A DNA stretch of 42,337 nucleotides. It comes from CAVZLD01 sp964522605 (lineage in GTDB: Bacteria; Planctomycetota; Planctomycetia; Pirellulales; Pirellulaceae). Below are positions 34,588 to 42,337 of this stretch, piece after piece. The notes beneath the pieces were generated by a model. The model saw only the letters and a program-made list of their open reading frames with translations, did not search any database and was not told the DNA's origin. How positions within the stretch are numbered: the stretch's first letter is position 1; each line of letters starts with the position of its first letter. The position numbers and the translations under genes were made by a program. The stretch covers positions 1 through 42,337 of the forward strand of contig CAZFWV010000020.1 of the NCBI GenBank assembly GCA_964522605.1. Direction: 5' to 3'.

Positions 34588-34665
34588 AACCACGGATCGA
34601 ACGGACGCAACGGATATCCACCGATCTGCCCGTGCCGATCCGCATCCTCCGTTACATCCGTGGTT
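34588..34665. repeat. Imperfect inverted repeat after the PQQ-like gene
   Basis: Outer arms AACCACGGAT (34588-34597) and ATCCGTGGTT (34656-34665) pair perfectly; the next bases inside pair at most positions. It lies 36 bases after the stop codon and could terminate transcription, although no T tract follows. The rest of 34553-34909 shows no gene, only the AGGAGG site of purH at 34899-34904. Confidence 0.6.
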
Positions 34666-34909
34666 GCCTCTTCCTCCTTTCCTTGCATCGGAACGCGATT
34701 TCCGCTCGCTTACCCATCGCAGCGCCTGCGGGCCAAACAGACAGATTCTCCCACGCTGATCTCCGGTCCCACGCATCCCGCGGTTGCGCTGCGCATGCTG
34801 CATTCGGGGCTCCCCCACCGCACGTTCCTTCACCAGGTTGCGGTCGAGCCGGTCATATCAGACAATCGCGGGTTTGACGAGCGTTTGTTCGATGCGACAG
34901 GAGGTTCCC

Positions 34910-36484
34910 ATGTCTTCGCCCCGGATCCAGCGGGCGCTGATCAGCGTCAGCGACAAGTTGGGACTGGCCGAGTTTGCCCGTGGTTTGGCCGCCGCGAATG
35001 TCCAGATTTACAGCACGGGAGGCACGGCGCGCCATCTCGCGGAAAATGGAGTCCCGGTCATCGAGATTTCCGAGTACACGGGATTTCCGGAGGTGATGGA
35101 CGGACGGCTGAAGACGCTTCATCCGAAAGTATTCGGCGGAATCCTCTGCCGCCATGATCGAACCGACGATCAGGAAGTGCTGAAGACCCATCAGATTGCA
35201 TCAATGGAATTGGTCGTCGTCAATCTGTATCCCTTCGAGGCGACGGTGGCGCGGGAGGGGGTCACCTGGGCGGAGGCAATTGAACAAATCGATATTGGCG
35301 GTCCCAGTCTGGTTCGAGCTGCTGCAAAGAATCATGCGTTTGTGACGATCGCGACATCGCCAGAACAGTACGCCGAGATTCTTGAACAGATTCAAAGGTC
35401 CGGTAGCACAGATCTCGAGTTGCGACGCAAGCTGGCGGGCGCTGCGTTTGCGAGAACGGCAGCTTACGATCGCGCGATCAGCGATTTCTTCCAGCGGCAA
35501 GAACAACCGCAGGAAGAGCCTTTCCCCGAGTCGATGACCGTGACGCTTCGCCGACAAGCCACGTTGCGATATGGCGAAAACCCGCACCAGCAAGCCGCTG
35601 TGTACAGCGACGGTTCTCACACGGGAACGAGCTTGATCAGTGCGCGACAACTCAATGGCAAGGAGTTGTCCTACAACAATCTGCTGGATTTGGACAGCGC
35701 GCTGAACATTGCGTGTTCCCTGCCGGATGCCGCCGTCGCGGTGATCAAGCACAACAATCCATGCGGTGCCGCATCAAGTGCCCGACTGGCCGATGCGACG
35801 CGGAAAGCGCTCGACGGTGATCCGGTCAGTGCGTTCGGTTCGATTCTGGGCTTCAATCAGCCGGTCGATGCCGCCAGCGCCGAAGTTTTGGCGACGCCCG
35901 GACTCTTTATTGAGGCGATTGTTGCACCGGGATTTGAGCCAGACGCTTTGGAGATTCTCACGACGCGACCGAAATGGCGTTCCAACGTGCGACTGCTGGA
36001 GGTCGGTCCGCTGGAAGCGACACAGAGCCGGACCCACTATCGTCACATTGCCGGTGGCATGCTCATTCAAGAAGCGGACCTTGCACCCGACGTGCCGGTC
36101 GAATGGCGAACCGTCACCGCGACCGTTCCCGACGGCGCTTTGCAGCAAGAACTTGAATTTGCCTGGGCCATCGTGCGGCATGTCAAGAGTAACGCCATTG
36201 CCGTGACGCGTGACCGATCGCTCTGCGGAGCCGGCGCGGGGCAGATGAGCCGCGTGGATTCTGTCGAGATCGCGCTGCAAAAGGCGGGCGAACGCGCGCG
36301 GGGAGGTGTCCTGGCGTCCGATGCGTTCTTCCCCTTCCCCGATTCAATCCACCGCGCGGCCGCCGCGGGGATCGCCGCCATCATCCAACCCGGCGGATCG
36401 AAGCGAGACGACGAAGTCATTGCCGCCTGCAATGAACACGGATTGCCCATGGTCTTCACCGGCCGTCGCCACTTCAAGCACTAA
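34910..36484 (+). CDS. purH: Bifunctional AICAR transformylase / IMP cyclohydrolase
   Basis: PurH performs the last two steps of de novo purine synthesis, AICAR to FAICAR to IMP. The 524-residue protein shows the cyclohydrolase domain (ALISVSDKLGL, YSTGGTARHL, EVMDGRLKTLHPKVFGGIL) followed by the transformylase domain (LRYGENPHQQAA, NLLDLDSALN, catalytic VIKHNNPCGAA and, near the end, SDAFFPFPDSI and IIQPGGSKRDDEVI). Length is as expected. ATG 34910 is preceded by AGGAGG at five bases, which decides the start over the upstream in-frame ATG 34784. Confidence 0.97.
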   Translation: MSSPRIQRALISVSDKLGLAEFARGLAAANVQIYSTGGTARHLAENGVPVIEISEYTGFPEVMDGRLKTLHPKVFGGILCRHDRTDDQEVLKTHQIASMELVVVNLYPFEATVAREGVTWAEAIEQIDIGGPSLVRAAAKNHAFVTIATSPEQYAEILEQIQRSGSTDLELRRKLAGAAFARTAAYDRAISDFFQRQEQPQEEPFPESMTVTLRRQATLRYGENPHQQAAVYSDGSHTGTSLISARQLNGKELSYNNLLDLDSALNIACSLPDAAVAVIKHNNPCGAASSARLADATRKALDGDPVSAFGSILGFNQPVDAASAEVLATPGLFIEAIVAPGFEPDALEILTTRPKWRSNVRLLEVGPLEATQSRTHYRHIAGGMLIQEADLAPDVPVEWRTVTATVPDGALQQELEFAWAIVRHVKSNAIAVTRDRSLCGAGAGQMSRVDSVEIALQKAGERARGGVLASDAFFPFPDSIHRAAAAGIAAIIQPGGSKRDDEVIAACNEHGLPMVFTGRRHFKH

Positions 36485-36593
36485 GACGACCGTCCAATAT
36501 CCGATCTTAGCGTAAACCGAAACGCACAGCGAACTTGGCAGCGTTTAGCGGCTCAAGGATGACTCAGAGATTACTTCGGCATCTCAGTCCTCT

Positions 36594-36669
36594 CGTTTAA
36601 CCGCGTGCCCAGCGGGCCGCGTGTTCGAGTCGCCGGACGCACGCAGGGCGTTGCCCGCGCGGTTAAACG
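36594..36669. repeat. Inverted repeat element between purH and the GH12 gene
   Basis: Arms CGTTTAACCGCG (36594-36605) and CGCGGTTAAACG (36658-36669) are perfect 12-bp complements, and GC-rich inner sequence could extend the stem with mismatches. It lies 110 bases after purH and 70 bases before the GH12 stop, convergent with both, which suits a terminator or a REP-like repeat. A TTCGAGTC stretch inside resembles a tRNA T-loop, but no tRNA can be folded around it. Confidence 0.65.
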
Positions 36670-36739
36670 ACTGCTTACTTACGCTGGTCGTGAGGTGGGC
36701 GTATTACATCGTCTTCTGTCTTCTGTATAGTACTCGGCC

Positions 36740-37507
36740 TCAATTGCCCGCCGGACGTGAGTTTGCTGCGTCGAGTTGCGGCGACGTGGAATCTCGCCTC
36801 GATTTCAACTTGGCGTCGATCGAAAAGGCAGTCACCTGGAATGTGGCGTCTGTATCTTCCGTCGAAACAACTTCCACACCGAAGCAGATTTGATTCACGG
36901 TCGACTTGCTGGAGATCCAGCTTTTGGCCATCACCCACTTCATGACTTCGAGAAGATCAACAGTTCCCGAGGTAAAGTCGGTCTTTGCGACGAAGGCGAT
37001 GTAGCCGCTGCTTCCATTCCTGTAGACCTGATACGTGTGGTCGCCGAAGGTGACGTCCTGAATGTACTTGCCGCCGGGTACTTGCTTGAAGTTCTCCGTC
37101 CAGATCATGATCTCCGTGCAACCTGGTTTCGCGATGCCGTTGATCCAGATGTCATAGGCGAAGTTGTAGATGCCGATCTGGGGGCTCGTCTCGGCGAAAC
37201 TGCTGGAAATCGCGTCAAACGAATCGATCGGCACGGCGTCAAAGTTTTTATGGACGTTCGGGTATGTCTTGACGGCACCATCGCCTGTCTCATTGTTCAT
37301 TCTCGTGACGACACGCCAGTTGTCGTAGGACCATGCATACAGCGTTGACATACACGGGTCGTACTTGGCGGCGTTCCACATGTTGTTGTGGACGTAGAAA
37401 CCGCCGTTGGACCAGCCTCCGTTCCGGTCGGATGTCACAAACACGGGATTGGCAGCACTGATGAGGAGCACAGCCAACGTTGGAAACGCAATGGTTGGTA
37501 TCGTCAT
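36740..37507 (-). CDS. Secreted glycoside hydrolase family 12-like protein
   Basis: A 255-residue exported protein resembling GH12, the endoglucanase/xyloglucanase family. Seen: signal peptide (MTIPTIAFPTLAVLLISAANP), then NNMWN, KTYPNV, IYNFAYDIWINGI, EIMIWTE with nucleophile-like Glu132, and CFGVEVVS with acid/base-like Glu212. The order and spacing match the GH12 beta-jelly-roll. Start ATG 37507 has GGGGAG a few bases upstream; an earlier TTG at 37519 is less likely. The substrate is probably a beta-1,4-glucan or xyloglucan. It lies next to the GH29 gene on the same strand. Confidence 0.8.
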   Translation of the reverse strand: MTIPTIAFPTLAVLLISAANPVFVTSDRNGGWSNGGFYVHNNMWNAAKYDPCMSTLYAWSYDNWRVVTRMNNETGDGAVKTYPNVHKNFDAVPIDSFDAISSSFAETSPQIGIYNFAYDIWINGIAKPGCTEIMIWTENFKQVPGGKYIQDVTFGDHTYQVYRNGSSGYIAFVAKTDFTSGTVDLLEVMKWVMAKSWISSKSTVNQICFGVEVVSTEDTDATFQVTAFSIDAKLKSRRDSTSPQLDAANSRPAGN

Positions 37508-37607
37508 CGGACTCCCCAACTCGTCTAGCTCGACTTGCTGAGATTGAGAATCGCTGGAACTTCCTGTCTCCTAGACTGTTAGACTAGTTCTCGTGCGAGG
37601 AGCTTCT

Positions 37608-37642
37608 CCGCAGAGTCCGCAAAGACGCAGAGTACCGCAGAG
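37608..37642 (+). repeat. Short CGCAGAG repeat
   Basis: Three copies of an 8-base unit, CCGCAGAG (37608), ACGCAGAG (37625) and CCGCAGAG (37635), lie between the GH29 and GH12 genes. They look like a decayed intergenic repeat; function unknown. The remaining sequence of 37508-37750 shows nothing else. Confidence 0.4.
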
Positions 37643-37750
37643 TTAGATTCTGCTTCAGCCTCTCAACGCCGCCAAATTCCTTGTGCGTTACGGTTTACGT
37701 TCAGTTCAGAAATCAGACAGTCGAACTAGTCTTGTCTGCATCTCGACCGA

Positions 37751-39232
37751 TCAATCGTCGCGCGCGATGAGCTCCGGCGAGCCGCTGATCTCAACGACGA
37801 TCACGGTAGCGGTTGCGTCGGGTGCTGCGGCGGGCAGGATCACGTTCGGTCCGTTTTCGGTGCTGGTGACGACGAGCTCTTGGGCCGGAGCAGAAAGGAC
37901 ATACGCTTTCGTGATGGTATTGGTCATCGGGACAAGGAGCTTTCCTTCCGCGGGCCAGTCGAAGACGTGAAGATAGAGCTTGCCGGGCTTCTGCGTGCAG
38001 CGACCGTCGAAGGGAAGCTCTGTGAAGGGGCTGGCCTGCGTGGCGTAAATGGCCTCGCCATTCGTCTTCATCCATGCGCCGATGGCGCGCATCGACTTCA
38101 CACTTTCCTCCGGCACACTCCCGTCGCCTTTCGGCCCGATATTCAGCAGGTAATTACCGCCTTTACTGGCGATGTCGATCAGGTTACGAATCAGCGTCTC
38201 GTCCGATTTCCAGGCGTGATCGTGTTCGCTGTAACCCCAGGTCGTGTTCATCGTCATACATGTTTCCCAGTCAACACCGGGCATGCCGGTGGCGGGGATG
38301 TGTTGCTCGGGTGTGATGAAATCGCCGTACTTCGGATCAAGCTGCGGAAGGTATCCTTCGGTTCCCATACTGGCCCAACCGGCTTCGCGGTTTCGATACA
38401 GTCGGTTATTCATGATGATGCCAGGCTGTTTCGATCGCACGAGATCCATGAGCTCCGTCGCGCGCCACGCCTCGTCACCCTGGAAATCCTGCGAACTGTA
38501 GTCCCACCAGAGAATGTCCACCGGTCCGTAGTTTGAGACGAGCTCATTTACTTGCTGGTGGAGGTAGGCTTGGTACTTCGCGTGATCGCGCTCGCCGTTC
38601 GGATACGGCTGGCCTTTCAGTGGGTGCGGCAACTGTTTCGACTTGGCGTAGGCATATTGGTCGTGATGCCAATCGATGACGGAGTGGTAAAAACCGACTT
38701 TCAAATCTTCGGCGCGACACGCCTCAACAATTTCTTTGACGAGATCGCGGTGGACTACGGACCCGGCGTTGTAGTCGCCGGCTTCCGAGTCGAACAAGCC
38801 GAATCCGTCATGGTGTTTGGTGGTGAAAACGAGATACTTGCAGCCGGCTTCCTTGGCGAGCCGGGCCCACTGGCGGGCAAAGTCGGTGGTTGGCTTGAAT
38901 TTCGGAATCGCCTCTCGGGCGTAGGTATCGGTGTCGACTTTGACCCGCTGCTGAATCCATTCCATGCCGCCGCTCTCGCCGACGGGCTCGCCGTTCCACG
39001 TGCCAGCCAGCCCCGAGTAGAGCCCCCAGTGGACGAACATGCCAAAACGCGCTTCGCGCCACCAGCGCATGCGGGCGTCTCGCTGCTGTGGTGTCTCCAT
39101 CTTCGGATTTGCGGCAGTATCTTCGCTCAGCTGCGTGGGAAGTTCGGAGGCGTCACAACGCCGTGGAGATGCTTCAAAATTCGTCAGAAAGATCAGCGCC
39201 GTGGCGACCGTTACGAGCATGCGCCCGTTCAT
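37751..39232 (-). CDS. Secreted alpha-L-fucosidase, GH29
   Basis: A 493-residue exported GH29 enzyme that releases alpha-L-fucose from glycans. Signal peptide: MNGRMLVTVATALIFLT. Catalytic (beta/alpha)8 domain: RFGMFVHWGLYS, TKHHDGFGLFDS, KVGFYHSVIDW, and VDILWWDYS with the nucleophile Asp244. The C-terminal part after about residue 395 is a beta-sandwich. The general acid, variable in GH29, cannot be assigned by eye. Start ATG 39232 has AAAGG upstream. Together with GH12 it could attack fucosylated xyloglucan. Confidence 0.92.
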   Translation of the reverse strand: MNGRMLVTVATALIFLTNFEASPRRCDASELPTQLSEDTAANPKMETPQQRDARMRWWREARFGMFVHWGLYSGLAGTWNGEPVGESGGMEWIQQRVKVDTDTYAREAIPKFKPTTDFARQWARLAKEAGCKYLVFTTKHHDGFGLFDSEAGDYNAGSVVHRDLVKEIVEACRAEDLKVGFYHSVIDWHHDQYAYAKSKQLPHPLKGQPYPNGERDHAKYQAYLHQQVNELVSNYGPVDILWWDYSSQDFQGDEAWRATELMDLVRSKQPGIIMNNRLYRNREAGWASMGTEGYLPQLDPKYGDFITPEQHIPATGMPGVDWETCMTMNTTWGYSEHDHAWKSDETLIRNLIDIASKGGNYLLNIGPKGDGSVPEESVKSMRAIGAWMKTNGEAIYATQASPFTELPFDGRCTQKPGKLYLHVFDWPAEGKLLVPMTNTITKAYVLSAPAQELVVTSTENGPNVILPAAAPDATATVIVVEISGSPELIARDD

Positions 39233-39533
39233 ATGGTTTGCCTTTCGTCTGTTCCGGTTTGGATGTGATGAACCTTAACCAGTTGGTCTTGCACGAGTGA
39301 ATCGATGCGCGCAACTTGATCATCAGATCGGTGGGAAAGACGAAAGACGTTTAGAGTCGCGATCGTTGACGCACAAAGGGCACCGGGCGACTCTCCGTAT
39401 TCGGTCGTCCCACGCGCCTCATTGTAGTGGCGTCAAACGCCTTGTCAAAAACGTTCGATGACGGCAGCGGTCCCGTCAGAATCTTGGCTCGGCAGGAGCC
39501 TCGTCCTCGCGAATGTCGGTTCCGAAACGTGCT
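39233..39533. other. Intergenic region with a short hairpin
   Basis: 301 bases between the porin end and the fucosidase start. It must contain the fucosidase promoter, not identified. At 39486-39500 GGCTC-GGCAG-GAGCC makes a 5-bp stem hairpin, 33 bases after the porin stop on the minus strand, possibly a weak terminator or another intergenic repeat. Confidence 0.45.
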
Positions 39534-41195
39534 CTAGAATGTCCATTGCAACTGCGTGTGGAAACCGGCACCCTCATTATCGGGCAGGGCAGCAGCCCGG
39601 TAATTCGTCTCGCGCCAGGTGAATTCAAATCCGACGCGAAAGGCTTGGTTCACATCCCAGAGGATGTTGCTGTACAGGGTACTGTTAAAGACACGTCCCA
39701 AGGCGAGCGGATCGGCATCCAAATCGCGATCGAGTGGGTCATCGACCCCATAACCTACATGCGTATGCAGGCACGGTGTCCAATAGAAGAACGTCTCGCA
39801 GAAGCCGCCTGACGATCGGATGGTACGAAAGGTGACCGGATTGATCGTTTGCAGGATTGCTGCGTTATACGTACCCAGACCCTGGCCATGATAGACTTCA
39901 CCCATCACGCCAAATCGGTCGGTCAGATTCCAACGAGCATCGACGGCCGTACCCCACACGTCACTGACGACACGCGTCAAGCCATCTGCTGTGGTCTGAC
40001 GGAGTTGCCCCACAACACCGGAGAATCCCAATTCGAACGGCCTTCGTGCCGCTAGACCAGCACCTTGAATATCCCCTAGCCCAAGGGCAATTCGACCTTC
40101 CACGTTGGGCCATCCGTTGTCCTCCAATAGACGGAACGCCGAATCGATGGTCGACGTAATCGGTTCACTCAGCGCGGCTTGGAGTGTCCACTGGACATCA
40201 CTGGCTGGATTAATGAAACGTTCCAGCCGCAACTGTCCACGAAACGAGTTTCCCGCATTGCCAGAAGCTGCCAAGGCAGAGAAGGGCAGAACGGTGGGGA
40301 TCCCCGGTGCAAAGACATCAAACATCAGCCCGCCTGCAATTCGCCAATCGTTATTCCTGAGTTCACCCCATGCCTGCAACGGCAGCAGGCCGTACTGGTC
40401 ATTGATGACGGCGTCGTTGAAGAACATCACGATCACTGTTCCACCGGATTGAAAGTTGCCCATCTGTGGACCAGTGAGTGCGGCGCCCACGGTGCTTTGA
40501 CGCGCATGAAAACTCACATTGTTCTGGTCCAGCCCAGCGACCGTGCCCGGGAAGAGAAAGAACGGTGTACCGGGTGTCACCGCGCGTGCCGTGCTGGCGA
40601 TCATGTCGAGCTTCAAGGCGCCGAAAAGTTGGATGTTGAAGTAGGGGCTAAGTGTTGAAACATGATTGCAGTCCAGGCAGGGCGCCGTTGGCAGGGGGCA
40701 CTGACAACGGGCGCACCGGCCACAGCAACAATGGGATCCCCCACATCCGGCCGAGCATCGATCATTGCACGAAGCGCCAAGCGTGTCACAAATCGCGGGT
40801 TGTGGGTCGTCGTCAACCCAGCTGGTGTGGCCAACCATTTGCAGGTCTGCAGGCGGCAGCGGACGCGGGACCGACTCGTCCCATCCCTGCTGCTCGCCGC
40901 CTCGCTCGCGCAAATGCTGCCATTCCGACTCGATGCCGTGCCACTGGGCAATGGAGACCTCGAAGGTACTGGACAGAGGATTGTCCGCGGGTTGAGCCAT
41001 CGCGACGTTCAAGAAAGCCGTCGGGGCGAGAATAGCTGAAAGGAAGAAGCAGAGGATTGCAGCAGGAATGGACTTATTGACGGCGGCGCAGTCAATGAAC
41101 CAGGACGACCAACGGGAGTCCGGCATTTGCCGGTTTCGCGTGGCTTTTTGAAGACCTTTGACCGCGCCGCAGTGAATAGGTTTTCTGGCAGGCAT
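39534..41195 (-). CDS. Outer-membrane porin-like protein with Cys-rich N-terminal segment
   Basis: A protein of about 553 residues with an internal signal sequence (SIPAAILCFFLSAILAPTAF then AMAQ). After it comes a unique segment with 12 cysteines in about 45 residues (CNDRCSAGCGGSHCCCGRC...), then a beta-barrel-like domain from SPYFNIQLFGALKLDMIAS to the aromatic terminal TQLQWTF. The barrel resembles DcaP-type outer-membrane channels. The start is uncertain: ATG 41195 (GGA seven bases upstream) is preferred, with 41207, 41126 and GTG 41258 possible. The neighbouring hydrolases suggest oligosaccharide uptake. Confidence 0.75.
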   Translation of the reverse strand: MPARKPIHCGAVKGLQKATRNRQMPDSRWSSWFIDCAAVNKSIPAAILCFFLSAILAPTAFLNVAMAQPADNPLSSTFEVSIAQWHGIESEWQHLRERGGEQQGWDESVPRPLPPADLQMVGHTSWVDDDPQPAICDTLGASCNDRCSAGCGGSHCCCGRCARCQCPLPTAPCLDCNHVSTLSPYFNIQLFGALKLDMIASTARAVTPGTPFFLFPGTVAGLDQNNVSFHARQSTVGAALTGPQMGNFQSGGTVIVMFFNDAVINDQYGLLPLQAWGELRNNDWRIAGGLMFDVFAPGIPTVLPFSALAASGNAGNSFRGQLRLERFINPASDVQWTLQAALSEPITSTIDSAFRLLEDNGWPNVEGRIALGLGDIQGAGLAARRPFELGFSGVVGQLRQTTADGLTRVVSDVWGTAVDARWNLTDRFGVMGEVYHGQGLGTYNAAILQTINPVTFRTIRSSGGFCETFFYWTPCLHTHVGYGVDDPLDRDLDADPLALGRVFNSTLYSNILWDVNQAFRVGFEFTWRETNYRAAALPDNEGAGFHTQLQWTF

Positions 41196-41811
41196 CGCAT
41201 CATCCATGACGTTTTCGGTTGGCGGGTTCACAGTTCGAACACTGCGTGGAACAAACACCCGTTGGCCGGACCATTCCTTCAGTCCGTGTTTTGCTACTCA
41301 TCGAACCGAACGCGAGTACTGACTTAATCCGACTTATGCTCCGGTCCAGACGTTGCACGGACCCGGACAGGTGGTAACGATTTTAGCGGCTGCAGGAATC
41401 AGGGCGCCGGCCCACCCTCGGAGAAGACTCGGGACGCGCGGAATTGCAGGACTCGTTCTGGAAATGCCGTGTGGAAGTGGGCTTATATTTTTGACCGCAG
41501 AGCGGTTTCTGCGGCTGATCACTCGGCTGGCGCGTCACCTCGATCTTTGGTTCCAGAACAGTAGGTGAAGCACTAGTACAAACCGCATGAATCGACGTTT
41601 CTCGGCGGAAGAGTGCCCGCACGGCTCACGTTCCTTCGGGTTGCTGTGATAAGATCGACGAAGCCAAGCGCCACCGCAATGCGGCCATGCGAGTGCTCGC
41701 CGTCGCGCTCACTTTCTACGCTGCGGTGCGCTCGTCATGGCATCGATCTCTGCCGAATCCAAGAGAACGATTGGGGTTTTTTCCGCAGCCGCTTGAATTG
41801 AGGACAAGGCC
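41196..41811. other. Divergent intergenic region, no gene seen
   Basis: 616 bases between the porin (minus) and the esterase (plus). A hairpin CCGCAGA-GCGGTT-TCTGCGG lies at 41495-41514. Open frames here have no recognisable motifs. Promoters for both genes are presumably present but not identified. Confidence 0.5.
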
Positions 41812-42337
41812 ATGTTGGGGGCTAACCTGTTTCCGCATTTCGTCAGCGTCATGCTGACGTGCTCGTGCTGCCTGACGCTCGCACAGGAATTGGAATGGAG
41901 CCCTCCCGAGTCCGTGCGGGACTTGCCTGAAGTCGCGGACCTGCCCGAGTTGATGCGGTTTGCCGACGGTCGCGCAGTCCAAACAACCGCGGATTGGCAG
42001 CGCCGACGGCGAGAGCTGAAAGCGATGGTGCAGTATTTCGAGTACGGACAACTGCCACCAGCACCCGAGATGGTAAACGTTGCGGAGCAGGCGATCGCCA
42101 AACTTCCAGACTGCGATGCCATGGAAGAGAAACTAAGGCTTGTGATCGGTGCCGAACCAGCCGGACTAGAAAGACACAGACCTGGAAGAGCAAGACCAGA
42201 AAGAATGGGAGGGATGCGGGTCCTGGGAAGTGCGGTCGTCGCTGGAGCGGCGGTCCCCGGGGCGGCTTACGTCGACTGCTCGGTAAGCAGGAGTTCTCAC
42301 CCTCCTTTCTCGACGAGAACGCATTGCGGAATCGGGA
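41812..42337 (+). CDS. Start of a CE15-like (glucuronoyl) esterase, incomplete
   Basis: A partial gene running off the window (175 codons). It begins MLGANLFPHFVSVMLTCSCC, then LAQ, a signal peptide with possible cleavage at AQE. It continues with LPELMRFADGRAV, TADWQRRRRELKAMVQYFEYGQLPPAPE, the N-terminal pattern I associate with planctomycete glucuronoyl/acetyl-xylan esterases. The catalytic part would lie beyond the window. From about 42165 on, the reading frame changes to Arg/Gly-rich sequence unlike the family, while another frame (from about 42166) gives TWKSKTRKNGR and later KQEFSPSFLDENALRNR. A frameshift or insertion is possible. Confidence 0.6.
   Translation, partial: MLGANLFPHFVSVMLTCSCCLTLAQELEWSPPESVRDLPEVADLPELMRFADGRAVQTTADWQRRRRELKAMVQYFEYGQLPPAPEMVNVAEQAIAKLPDCDAMEEKLRLVIGAEPAGLERHRPGRARPERMGGMRVLGSAVVAGAAVPGAAYVDCSVSRSSHPPFSTRTHCGIG

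Noticed and set aside
33221..34645. Long minus-strand open frame opposite the PQQ-like gene
   Set aside because: Antisense shadow; the plus strand has a signal peptide and propeller motifs.
36601..36669. tRNA-like T-loop (TTCGAGTC)
   Set aside because: No acceptor, D or anticodon stems can be formed around it; the bases belong to an inverted repeat.
42225..42337. Group II intron start (GTGCGG)
   Set aside because: A short match only; no intron domains or reverse transcriptase can be seen before the window ends.

Overview
The window looks like a chromosomal stretch of a planctomycete (Planctomycetota, probably class Planctomycetia). It is GC-rich, with genes on both strands. Supporting evidence is a double-length UvrA, a small basic protein of a type I associate with the PVC superphylum, a proline/acidic DPF-tailed PQQ-like beta-propeller protein, secreted glycoside hydrolases with a porin, and several families of short intergenic hairpin repeats. 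The organism assignment is inferred from gene content; no rRNA is present. A 100-base run of N (15733-15832) is a scaffold gap, so gene order across it is provisional.

Layout. (1) 0.3-2.1 kb: an ABC exporter, ATPase plus ABC-2 permease, overlapping. (2) 2.2-6.2 kb, minus: a large secreted GH2-like protein with an altered catalytic site. (3) 6.4-14.2 kb, plus: a tandem UvrA-UvrA fusion carrying a duplicated C-terminal module, directly followed by a CBM9-like protein. (4) 14.3-16.1 kb, minus: a LarA-type nickel racemase, the gap, and the small basic protein. (5) 16.4-19.9 kb: accD, a Ser/Thr kinase and a catalytically dead histidine-phosphatase homologue, bracketed by two clusters of a GGACAGGC repeat in opposite orientation. 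(6) 20-22.9 kb, minus: scpB, a ketose 3-epimerase, a helical 'NYFAHG' protein and a HEAT-repeat lipoprotein. (7) 23.4-26.7 kb, plus: the protease CtpA, an RNase Z-like hydrolase and HemW. (8) 26.7-28.3 kb: a small thioredoxin-fold protein that can only be read full length if an in-frame TGA is selenocysteine, and a divergently transcribed MutY with unusual active-site residues. (9) 28.6-36.5 kb: a 1333-residue protein of unknown function, the PQQ-like secreted protein and purH. (10) 36.7-42.3 kb: secreted GH12, GH29 fucosidase, a Cys-rich porin and the start of a CE15-like esterase, which together suggest plant-type polysaccharide use.

The most notable points are the UxxC selenoprotein with its bacterial SECIS-like hairpin (26741-27094), the tandem UvrA with an undescribed repeated C-terminal module, and three enzyme homologues whose catalytic residues are replaced: the histidine-phosphatase homologue, MutY and the GH2-like protein. 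All family assignments rest on motif recognition by eye; no database search was run.
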